Positions 1 to 6,296 of a stretch of 14,353 nucleotides of DNA are shown here, piece by piece. How positions within the stretch are numbered: position 1 is the first letter of the stretch; every line of letters begins with the position of its first letter. Position numbers and translations under genes: made by a program. The DNA is from an uncultured Clostridia bacterium. GTDB taxonomy: Bacteria; Bacillota; Clostridia; Christensenellales; Aristaeellaceae. Below the pieces are notes generated by a model. The model was not told the origin of the DNA. It did not search any database and worked only from the letters and a program-made list of their open reading frames with translations. The stretch is from the NCBI GenBank assembly GCA_945877525.1, contig CAMDVP010000051.1:1-14353 (forward strand), read 5' to 3'.

Positions 1-353
1 CACCCTCATAGTATGCCTGGCCGATTTCGACCACCACCTGGTCGTCGGTGGCCATTTCGGCCGCCACGGTTTCGGCAACCTGCTCCAGTTCAGACAGACG
101 GTCATCAGCGTTTTGATTGGATGACAGCTGGCCGAACAGACCAAGCCCGGCGGCCAGCGCAACACTCGTCATCAAAAAGACCAGCACCGCGACAAGCACA
201 AAACTGACAGAGATTTTTCTTTTCATGATGTTTTCTTCCTTTCCTTCTGCTTGTGCAAGCACGCGCTGGGCAAGGAAGGGATTTCCTTCCAGGGAGGATA
301 ATCCCTGGTCGATGGATTCACGGACAAACGCTTTGTCCCTCTGATCACGCATC
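1..353 (-). CDS. Single-pass membrane protein, putative anti-sigma/signalling partner (3' truncated by window edge)
   Basis: Reading the minus strand from an ATG at 353-351 gives an open frame of 117 codons that leaves the window at position 1. The ATG overlaps the stop codon of the sigma factor gene (TGA at 347-345), and an AAAGGAG-type ribosome site lies within the sigma gene at about 361-368, so the two are probably translationally coupled. Residues 1-46 are charged and cytoplasmic-like, with a GNPFLAQRV segment. Residues 48-70 form one hydrophobic membrane segment (SFVLVAVLVFLMTSVALAAG). Then follows an acidic extracytoplasmic part with a short helix around residues 84-100. A gene directly behind an ECF sigma factor that encodes a single-pass membrane protein is usually the anti-sigma factor, but no known anti-sigma domain (zinc finger, RsgI, DUF4179) can be recognised in the visible part. 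An internal ATG (residue 43) is a less likely start. Confidence 0.72.
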
Positions 354-869
354 AAAGTACGCTCCTTTCAGCGCGGTGCGCAATTTGTCCTTGGCTCTTT
401 TGAGCCGGCCTGACACCGAGGAAGGGGCAATGCCCAACGCTTCGGCAATTTCGTTTACCTGCATATTCTGATAGTAGTACAGCAGAACCACTTCACGCAG
501 CTTCAGCGGAAGAGCGGCGATTTCGTTGGTGAGCGCTACGGCGTCATCAGAAACGCCTTCGGTTTCCCGGGTCAGTGCCAGCATATCCAGCGTTACATGG
601 CGGCTGATATGCTTGGCCCACCATGAACGCTGCATATCCCGGCAGGTATTCACTGCGATCCGCATGATCCAGGTCTTTACGCTGCATTCATCACGGAAGG
701 TGTGGTATGATTTCCAAACCTTGATGAATGTTTCCTGAACAGCATCCTCAGCCAGCACCCTGTCCCGCAGACACAGATAGCACATGCGCAGCAGCGCAGT
801 CTGATAAGTGCTGACAAGATCACAGAATTGCTGTTCGGCAGTTGGATCCGGCGCCTTGATCCCTTGCAT
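345..869 (-). CDS. RNA polymerase sigma factor, sigma-70/ECF family
   Basis: The product has 174 residues, the usual size of an ECF sigma factor. Residues about 16-82 match sigma region 2, with the characteristic DAVQETFIKVWKSY helix (42-55) and a KTWIMRIAVNTCRD segment (65-78) for -10 recognition and melting. Residues about 112-166 match region 4, with a helix-turn-helix around VNEIAEALGIAPSSVSGRLKRAK (split 138-148 and 149-160) for -35 recognition. The start at 869 is supported by a GGAGGTG site eight bases upstream. It directs RNA polymerase to a dedicated regulon, which cannot be identified from here. The downstream gene overlaps its stop by nine bases and encodes a membrane protein, which fits a sigma/anti-sigma pair. 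A possible own promoter lies at 917-945, so it is probably transcribed apart from the two-component genes upstream. Confidence 0.93.
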   Translation of the reverse strand: MQGIKAPDPTAEQQFCDLVSTYQTALLRMCYLCLRDRVLAEDAVQETFIKVWKSYHTFRDECSVKTWIMRIAVNTCRDMQRSWWAKHISRHVTLDMLALTRETEGVSDDAVALTNEIAALPLKLREVVLLYYYQNMQVNEIAEALGIAPSSVSGRLKRAKDKLRTALKGAYFDA

Positions 870-916
870 TCGCTGTTCACCTCCTCACTATCATAGACGG
901 AGCCGATGAGCAATCA

Positions 917-945
917 TTCGTATGCAATAAAGGATTATTTGTAAA
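917..945 (-). promoter_or_regulatory. Possible sigma-A promoter of the sigma factor operon
   Basis: On the minus strand a TTTACA hexamer (945-940) is followed after exactly 17 bases by TACGAA (922-917). The -35 is close to consensus but the -10 is poor, so this is a weak call. It sits about 50 bases upstream of the sigma factor start, between that gene and the end of the kinase gene. The 131-bp gap also holds a GC-rich, partly self-complementary stretch (961-1000) without a U tract, so I do not call a terminator there. Confidence 0.33.
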
Positions 946-1000
946 TATCGTCATCTCTACCCGCTGACCGGGCTGTTCGGGCATGCCGGCGGCTGCGGAA

Positions 1001-2275
1001 TCAGCGCAAATCCGCAGAATTGGATACGGGCAGCTGTACACGGATTCCAAATCCTTTTTCGCGGGAGATGACTTTCATGTTTCCGCCTAATTGCGCAGCG
1101 TTTTCTGCAATACTTTGAAGACCTATGCCATAGTGAATCGCTTCGTCCGAGACGCCAATGCCGTTATCCTGCACAGTGATGCTGATCTTCTGTCTGAGCA
1201 GGATGCAGGTAATCTGTATGTCTGTGGCCATGCCATGCTTAATGGCATTCGTCAGGCTTTCCTTGACGAAGGAGAGCAAAAAGCTGTCAATGGCGGGCGT
1301 GAAATTTCTGGGCCAATTTCCGAACTCTGTTCTGACGACGGTACCTGTGCAGCGCGAAAAAAGACAGGCAAGCGCATGCAGCTCGTTTTTGATCGGCAGT
1401 TCACTGTGCTCCTCTTTATGGCGAACGCTGCGCAGGGTTTCGCGGATGGAGTTCATGCCTTGGCGACCGTATTCCACGCAGTTGCTCAGCATTGCTCTTG
1501 CACGGTCAGGTTCGCGCTCGAATACTGCTTCTGTTGCCTGAAGCATCATAATCAGGTTTGTAAAAATGTAGCCGACATTGTCATGAATCTCCTGGGTAAC
1601 TTCCTTTTTGGCCTGCAATTCAGATTCCGAACGGATGGTGAACATCTCGGAGGAAAGCACACGATTGATGGAATCCAGGTTGCGGTTGACCGTAACCTCT
1701 GCATCATGAGCGGCCTGCATCTGGCACTGCTTGTGAATAATCAGGCTTAGCAGGGAGCAGGCATAGACGCAGACCGCATAGAACAGGAAAGCGATAGCGT
1801 GCAGCGGAATCTCCAGGGAGGAAACGGTCAGCTTGGCATGAGCCTGAAAGGTATAGCCCATGAAAGGCGCAAGAATCAGTCCGCACACAATTTCCAGAGG
1901 CAGCGCGGCCTTGATGGGAAACATAATGGCAATGTCTGTGATAACAAGCGGTAGAAAAAAGAATTCTGAAAGGATCAGATTTTTGCAGTGGTAGCCAAGA
2001 ATCTGAATATAAAAAAACTCGACAAACAGCAGATAGCGCACACACCGGGACGAGGTATCGACCAGGCGCAAAGCACCGGTGATAAGCGAAAAAGACAGAA
2101 GGCCAAACTCAAAGGTGACAAGCGGAGAGCCGGCGCAATGCCGCAGCTGAGGAAGCCAGAAAAAGCAACAGATTGCAATGCGCAGCCCGGCAGTAAACAG
2201 AACTGCCAGGCGGAGCGTCTGATTAATCTGCAGCTTCGTTTTCTGAAAAGAAAGGAGAGAAGTTTTTCTTAACAT
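1001..2275 (-). CDS. Sensor histidine kinase, NarL/DesK class (HisKA_3 type), multi-pass membrane
   Basis: The product has 424 residues. Residues about 20-180 contain roughly six hydrophobic membrane segments with short loops and no large extracellular domain, so the signal is probably sensed in or near the membrane. A helical linker (185-225) leads to the dimerisation/phosphoacceptor helix with QEIHDNVGY, where H231 is the predicted phosphorylated histidine, in the HD-N-V-G context typical of HisKA_3 kinases. The C-terminal ATPase domain shows the N box ESLTNAIKH (339-347, N343) and the G1 box DNGIG (370-374), then a GIGL motif (383-386). The start at 2275 lies inside the 3' end of the response regulator gene (53-nt overlap). 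There is little ribosome-site support beyond a weak GGAAGTG, so translational coupling is likely. It should phosphorylate the regulator encoded just upstream. The ligand is unknown. The neighbouring divergent importer operon is the obvious target. Confidence 0.93.
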   Translation of the reverse strand: MLRKTSLLSFQKTKLQINQTLRLAVLFTAGLRIAICCFFWLPQLRHCAGSPLVTFEFGLLSFSLITGALRLVDTSSRCVRYLLFVEFFYIQILGYHCKNLILSEFFFLPLVITDIAIMFPIKAALPLEIVCGLILAPFMGYTFQAHAKLTVSSLEIPLHAIAFLFYAVCVYACSLLSLIIHKQCQMQAAHDAEVTVNRNLDSINRVLSSEMFTIRSESELQAKKEVTQEIHDNVGYIFTNLIMMLQATEAVFEREPDRARAMLSNCVEYGRQGMNSIRETLRSVRHKEEHSELPIKNELHALACLFSRCTGTVVRTEFGNWPRNFTPAIDSFLLSFVKESLTNAIKHGMATDIQITCILLRQKISITVQDNGIGVSDEAIHYGIGLQSIAENAAQLGGNMKVISREKGFGIRVQLPVSNSADLR

Positions 2276-2903
2276 CCTCTATCACTTCCAATCGGTTGTT
2301 CGTGCCCAGCTTTGTATAGATCGAGCTGATATAGTTCCGAACGGTTGGCTCTGACAAATACAGCTCCTGAGCAATCCGGTGATTGCTGTGCCCCTCGGCA
2401 ATCAGGCGAAGAACCTCCTTTTCGCGTTTGCTGAAGGAGTCGAAAATCTGCCGATAATGCTGCCTGGTTTCTTCATTGGCGGCCTGCTCTTCCGGCTTGA
2501 CAAGATGTTCGATCACCTGCGCCGAAAGGAGAATCACGCCCTCATTTACGGCGCGCAGGGCGGAAATCAAATCCTGAGAGCGCATGGTTTTCAGCAGATA
2601 ACCGACTGCACCGCTGCACAGGGTTGTAGAAACGTAATTCTCCTCCTGAAAGGTTGTCATGATGACGATTTTCTGCTTTTTATCCTGGCTCAGAATGGCT
2701 TTGGTGGCATCAATACCATTGATATTGGGCATGCGAATGTCCATCAGAACAATATCCGGATGCAAGGCGGTGGTCATATCAATAGCCTGCTTTCCATCGG
2801 TTGCGATGCCGACAATCCGCAGGTCATCCGTTAATGTTTCCAGCATGATCTTCAGATTTTCGGCAAACAGCAGCTGATCGTCAGCGATTAAAATCCGAAT
2901 CAT
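2223..2903 (-). CDS. Response regulator, NarL/FixJ family (receiver + LuxR-type HTH)
   Basis: The product has 226 residues, the standard length. The receiver domain (1-118) has the acidic pair D8/D9, the phosphoacceptor D55 in VLMDIRMPN, T83/T84 after the fourth strand, and K105 in GYLLK. The LuxR/GerE helix-turn-helix covers about 157-212, with SKREKEVLRLIAEGHSN followed by IAQELYLSEPTVRNYISSIY, all hallmark residues present. The start at 2903 has a perfect AAAGGAGGT site five bases upstream. A strong promoter (2939-2967) precedes it, and the partner kinase gene overlaps its 3' end. NarL-type regulators bind inverted or paired half-sites when phosphorylated. The inverted repeat at 2994-3005, midway between this promoter and the importer promoter, is a candidate site, which would make the system autoregulated and a regulator of the importer operon. 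That target assignment is inference. Confidence 0.95.
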   Translation of the reverse strand: MIRILIADDQLLFAENLKIMLETLTDDLRIVGIATDGKQAIDMTTALHPDIVLMDIRMPNINGIDATKAILSQDKKQKIVIMTTFQEENYVSTTLCSGAVGYLLKTMRSQDLISALRAVNEGVILLSAQVIEHLVKPEEQAANEETRQHYRQIFDSFSKREKEVLRLIAEGHSNHRIAQELYLSEPTVRNYISSIYTKLGTNNRLEVIEDVKKNFSPFFSENEAAD

Positions 2904-2938
2904 GTTACCTCCTTTTATACAGCGGCCATTCAGTATTT

Positions 2939-2967
2939 AGTATACTCATCGAAGACAAAAACGTCAA
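2939..2967 (-). promoter_or_regulatory. Sigma-A promoter of the two-component operon
   Basis: On the minus strand TTGACG (2967-2962) is separated by exactly 17 bases from TATACT (2944-2939). Each hexamer matches the consensus at five of six positions. Transcription would start near 2932, giving a leader of about 30 nt that includes the strong ribosome site of the response regulator. It points away from the importer promoter at 3030-3058. Confidence 0.75.
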
Positions 2968-2993
2968 TTCTCACAGGGGCTGGATGGAGAAAA

Positions 2994-3005
2994 TGACAAA
3001 TGTCA
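2994..3005. promoter_or_regulatory. Inverted repeat, candidate operator shared by divergent promoters
   Basis: TGACA, two bases, TGTCA forms an interrupted inverted repeat centred at about 2999.5. The midpoint between the two -35 elements (2967 and 3030) is 2998.5, so the repeat is nearly equidistant from both promoters. It falls at about -65 relative to either predicted start, a common activator position. An inverted repeat with a 2-bp gap resembles the half-site arrangement used by NarL-type regulators, and such a regulator is encoded next door. No binding evidence is available, and a five-base arm is short enough to arise by chance. Confidence 0.5.
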
Positions 3006-3029
3006 CAGTCAATAGTGATGGGGGGAGGA

Positions 3030-3058
3030 TTGCCACTTTTACATGGGGTAAGTATAAT
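3030..3058 (+). promoter_or_regulatory. Sigma-A promoter of the importer/mannosidase operon
   Basis: TTGCCA (3030-3035, five of six) is followed after 17 bases by a perfect TATAAT (3053-3058). Transcription should start near 3065. The roughly 54-nt leader contains a small 5-bp hairpin (GCTGG at 3070-3074 with CCAGC at 3084-3088) and the AGGAGGTG ribosome site of the first gene. Confidence 0.82.
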
Positions 3059-3118
3059 TAAATCAACAAGCTGGCGCAGAGATCCAGCGTTTTAAACAAC
3101 ATAGGAGGTGTATCATTC

Positions 3119-4477
3119 ATGAAGAAAGTACTCAGCGTGTTCCTGTGCCTGACCCTGCTCGTTTCCATGGTACCGTTGGCTTTTGCCCAGGAGGAAAAGA
3201 CAACGCTTTCCATCATGTATTGGGATGCAACCGACGAGAAGGAAAATGACGATTTCTACTGGTGGGTTATGCATACCTATGAAAATTGGGAGAAGAAGGA
3301 TCAGGTTGCGCTGGAAATGCTGCCTCAGACAGGCAGCAGCAACGACATGTTCACCAAGGCCAACCTGATGATGCAGTCCGAAGAAACCTCTCCCGATATT
3401 TACATGGATGACAGTTTTCAGGCGGTTGCGGACTCTGCGGCAGGCTACCTGATGGATCTGTCCGATGTTCTTGCGGGTTGGAATTCCTGGAACAACGGCT
3501 CCTTCTATGAGGCGGCTAAATCCATGGTCATCGGTGAGGACGGCGGTGTATATGGCATCCCGTTTGAGACGGATGCGCGCGGCCTGTGGGTGAATACCCA
3601 GGTTCTGGCCGACGCAGGTTTGGGGGCGGAATGGGCACCCAAGTCCTGGGAGGAACTGCTTACGGGCCTGCGCCAGATCAAGGCTCAGCTTCCCGATGTG
3701 ATTCCGATCTGGTACAAGCCCATCGCAAACTCCGAAGGAACGACTGTCAATAACCTGCTGCTTTTCCTGATGGGCACGCCCGACGGACTGTACGACTGGG
3801 AGGCTGGCAAGTGGAATGTGAAGAGCCAGGGTCTGCTGGATACCTTCACCTTCTATGAAACCACTGTGAAGGAGGGCCTCACGGGCACCCTGTCCGAACT
3901 GGTGAGCAGCTCCACGGAATCGTATGCGTATCAGTATCTGCGCGATGGTAAACTTGGCATGTTTGTGGGCGGCAGCTGGGTGGCCGGCAGCCAGTTTGTA
4001 AAGGGCGCCTCCTTTGAGTGGGAGGGCTATGAGAATGCGCTGAAGTTTATTCCTGTGCCGACACAGTTTGGTCAGGATGGCGGCTATGTGACGGTGTCTG
4101 GCGGCTATGCGCTGACGATTCCGGAAAAGTCGGATGCCAAGGAGCTGGCTGCGGAATTCCTGATGGCCATGATGGATGACGTGGAGGGCCTGTGCCATCG
4201 CACGATCCGAAACGGAAGCCTGGCCTGCCGCGCAATTAACGAGGCCCCGAACTACAACGAATATACAAGTCGGCCTTATGTCGAGCTGGCCACCAGCTTC
4301 CTGGAGTGGACCAAGTACCGCCCGCAGATTGGAGCGTATTCCACGGTGTCCTCGTGCCTGTCCACGGCGCTTGAAATGGTTGTTACCGGCACCTCGCCCA
4401 AGGATGCGATGAACGATCTGGCACGTGACGTTGCCAATGCGATTGGCGAGGAAAATACCCAGTCGCTGATTGAGTAA
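3119..4477 (+). CDS. Extracellular solute-binding protein of a carbohydrate ABC importer (family 1)
   Basis: The 452-residue product is the usual size of a sugar-binding protein of the MalE/UgpB type. It opens with a clear signal peptide: MKK, a hydrophobic core to about residue 20, then an AFA-Q site that fits signal peptidase I cleavage after residue 23. No cysteine lipobox is present, which is atypical for Gram-positive binding proteins. The mature part has features of the family: the YWDAT start strand, VYGIPFETDARGLWVN (about 142-157), an SWEELLTGLRQIK helix, MFVGGSWVAGSQF, and a VSGGYALTIPEKS segment. An AGGAGGTG site eight bases upstream supports the start. It is followed by two permease genes after a 112-nt gap that contains a strong hairpin. 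Given the downstream mannosidase, the ligand is probably a mannose-containing oligosaccharide, but the sequence does not identify it. Confidence 0.93.
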   Translation: MKKVLSVFLCLTLLVSMVPLAFAQEEKTTLSIMYWDATDEKENDDFYWWVMHTYENWEKKDQVALEMLPQTGSSNDMFTKANLMMQSEETSPDIYMDDSFQAVADSAAGYLMDLSDVLAGWNSWNNGSFYEAAKSMVIGEDGGVYGIPFETDARGLWVNTQVLADAGLGAEWAPKSWEELLTGLRQIKAQLPDVIPIWYKPIANSEGTTVNNLLLFLMGTPDGLYDWEAGKWNVKSQGLLDTFTFYETTVKEGLTGTLSELVSSSTESYAYQYLRDGKLGMFVGGSWVAGSQFVKGASFEWEGYENALKFIPVPTQFGQDGGYVTVSGGYALTIPEKSDAKELAAEFLMAMMDDVEGLCHRTIRNGSLACRAINEAPNYNEYTSRPYVELATSFLEWTKYRPQIGAYSTVSSCLSTALEMVVTGTSPKDAMNDLARDVANAIGEENTQSLIE

Positions 4478-4502
4478 TCCAGAGTTTCCCTAACATAAAC
4501 AC

Positions 4503-4572
4503 GCCTCAAACAGGCATACGGCTGTCTTTGGTAATCATTGTTGCGTAGCCTGTTTGAGGCATTTTCCTTCTT
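4503..4572 (+). terminator. Intercistronic hairpin between binding-protein and permease genes (attenuator or mRNA-stabilising element)
   Basis: GCCTCAAACAGGC (4503-4515) pairs perfectly over 13 bp with GCCTGTTTGAGGC (4548-4560). TACG/CGTA next to the stem can add four more pairs around a one-base bulge. The sequence after it (ATTTTCCTTCTT) is only partly U-rich, so it should be a leaky terminator at most. In importer operons such hairpins between the binding-protein gene and permease genes often keep the first gene's mRNA more abundant. That role is inferred from position. Confidence 0.7.
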
Positions 4573-4589
4573 GAAAGTGGGGAATTTCC

Positions 4590-5471
4590 ATGAAAAAACA
4601 GCCCGTGCGCAAGTTTGTGTTCCTTTTGCCGGCAACGTTGATCATCGCGGTATTTTTTCTGATTCCCGCGCTGCTCTGTGTTGCGTATTCCTTTACAGAC
4701 CTTGCTCTTACGGGCAGCAATGCAAAGCAGCTCACGTTCGTCGGGTTATCAAATTACGCCAAGATGTTTGCAGACACCAAGGTTTTGCGGGCAGCGCGCA
4801 ATACGGTGGTTTTCACGCTGGGATCCATTGCAGGGCAAAGTATCCTGGGCTTTTCGATTGCCTATTTGCTGCGTGAAAAACGCGTATGGGTGCGAAGAGT
4901 GGTGGGCTCCATCGTGATGATTGGATGGGTCATGCCCGAGGTGGTTGCGGCCACCTGTATGAATTCCTTTTTCGCTGACCGGGGAACGCTGAATGCGGGA
5001 CTGAACCTGATAGGTATCAAAGGCATTTCATGGCTGTTCACCTATCCGATGCTGACGGTTATTCTGGCAAATATCTGGCGCGGAACCGCCTTTTCGATGA
5101 TGAACTACCAGGCGGCGCTGGATGATGTGGATACATCCATCCTGGAGTCGGCGATGCTGGATGGCTGCGGAGAAATCTCCAGCATCTTTCGAATTATCCT
5201 TCCTGTGTTGAAGAAAACGGTTGCGACAAACAGTATGCTGATCACCCTCTCCACTCTTGGATGCTTCGGCATGATCTGGATTCTTACCGGTGGAGGCCCC
5301 GGAGGAAAAACCAATACGATGACCGTTTTAATGTATGTGAATGCATTCCAAAACTCACAGCTGGGCTATGGCGTTGCGATTTCCATGGCTTTGCTCGTGA
5401 TCGGCGTGGTCTTTGGATTGCTTTATACACGCATGCTTGGAGAGGGAGAAAAAAATGAAGCGCAGGATTAA
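4590..5471 (+). CDS. Carbohydrate ABC importer permease, MalF/UgpA family
   Basis: The 293-residue product is a standard-length MalF-type (CUT1) permease. A first membrane helix at about 8-31 ends in the typical IPALLCVAYSFTDL segment. Five further hydrophobic segments follow at about 71-95, 104-125, 149-165, 212-232 and 256-283. The cytoplasmic EAA loop that contacts the ATPase is ESAMLDGCGEISSIFRIILP (186-205), with the conserved DG. The LTGGGPGGKTNT motif (232-243) is characteristic of this subfamily. The start has a GTGGGGA ribosome site. The gene overlaps the next permease by 17 nt. Together they form the membrane channel for the ligand captured by the upstream binding protein. Confidence 0.95.
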   Translation: MKKQPVRKFVFLLPATLIIAVFFLIPALLCVAYSFTDLALTGSNAKQLTFVGLSNYAKMFADTKVLRAARNTVVFTLGSIAGQSILGFSIAYLLREKRVWVRRVVGSIVMIGWVMPEVVAATCMNSFFADRGTLNAGLNLIGIKGISWLFTYPMLTVILANIWRGTAFSMMNYQAALDDVDTSILESAMLDGCGEISSIFRIILPVLKKTVATNSMLITLSTLGCFGMIWILTGGGPGGKTNTMTVLMYVNAFQNSQLGYGVAISMALLVIGVVFGLLYTRMLGEGEKNEAQD

Positions 5472-6273
5472 CAGAAAAATTGCCTATCTGCTGCTGACGG
5501 TCATTGCGATTCTGTGGGTGCTTCCAATCCTGTGGATGGTGCTGGCTTCTCTTGATGGAAACGCCAATATCTTTATCAAAATACCCGATCAGATCACATT
5601 GGACAATTTCTTCCGTGTTGTTGGCGACACATCCAATCAGCTGGCCATGCTGAACAGCCTGGTTCTTTCATTCGGCGTGGCCTTCTGCGTGATGTTCGCC
5701 TCCACGCTGGCGGGGTATGTTCTGTCCCGGTATCAGTCCCGAACCACCAGGGGGTATTTGTACACGATTCTCTTTATGACAACCCTCCCCGGGACGGTGC
5801 TGATTGTGCCGGTCTACAAGATGTTCGTTATGCTGAAGTTTTATGACCGGATTGGCGGGATTATCATCTTTCTTTCCGCGACAACGCTTCCTTATTCAAT
5901 CTGGATGATGAAGAACTTCATAGACAACATTCCCATTGAGATTGAAGAAGCGGCTGCTGTGGATGGAGCGGGATACTGGCAGGCGCTCTATCATGTCGTG
6001 GCGCCGCTGGTTCTTCCGGGCATATGCTGTGTGGCCATACGGGCTTTTTCGGCTGCATGGGGAGACTTCATGACGCCGTATATCCTCCTGTCATCCCCAT
6101 CCAAGGCCATGGCATCCGTTACCATGTATAAATACTTTGACGCATTCTCCGTGTCCTATGGAAACCTTGCGGCTTTTTCCATTCTGTATTCCATCCCATC
6201 GGTGTTCCTCTATATTCTTGCTCAGAAATTCATGTCCAAGGGCTTTGCCATGTCCGGCGCAAACAAGGGATAA
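5455..6273 (+). CDS. Carbohydrate ABC importer permease, MalG/UgpE family
   Basis: I place the start at 5455, giving 272 residues. It is preceded by an AGAGGGAG ribosome site and begins with MKRRINRK before the first membrane helix. A longer frame from 5413 would add 14 unlikely residues and lacks a good site. The product fits the MalG type: helix 1 at about 9-31, several further helices, and the EAA loop EEAAAVDGAGYWQALYHVVAP (164-184, shown in part by EEAAAVDGAG at 164-173), followed by LVLPG. The 17-nt overlap with the preceding permease shows tight co-translation. It pairs with that permease. No ATPase gene follows; the next gene is the mannosidase. Confidence 0.95.
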   Translation: MKRRINRKIAYLLLTVIAILWVLPILWMVLASLDGNANIFIKIPDQITLDNFFRVVGDTSNQLAMLNSLVLSFGVAFCVMFASTLAGYVLSRYQSRTTRGYLYTILFMTTLPGTVLIVPVYKMFVMLKFYDRIGGIIIFLSATTLPYSIWMMKNFIDNIPIEIEEAAAVDGAGYWQALYHVVAPLVLPGICCVAIRAFSAAWGDFMTPYILLSSPSKAMASVTMYKYFDAFSVSYGNLAAFSILYSIPSVFLYILAQKFMSKGFAMSGANKG

Positions 6274-6296
6274 AAATGTGAATGAGGTGAATCGTC

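Noticed and set aside
961..1000. GC-rich partly self-complementary stretch after the kinase gene as a terminator
   Set aside because: Pairing is interrupted and no U tract follows on the minus strand, so it is not a convincing rho-independent terminator.
1091..1750. A 219-codon plus-strand frame opposite the histidine kinase
   Set aside because: It is the complement of the kinase and ATPase domains, which are unmistakable on the minus strand.
3113..4198. A 361-codon minus-strand frame opposite the binding protein
   Set aside because: It mirrors a clear solute-binding protein gene with signal peptide, promoter and ribosome site; the composition (many H, R, Q) is typical of antisense shadows.
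5413..5454. Upstream ATG start for the second permease, adding 14 residues
   Set aside because: The extra residues (MDCFIHACLEREKK) do not fit a permease N-terminus and the ATG at 5455 has the better ribosome site.
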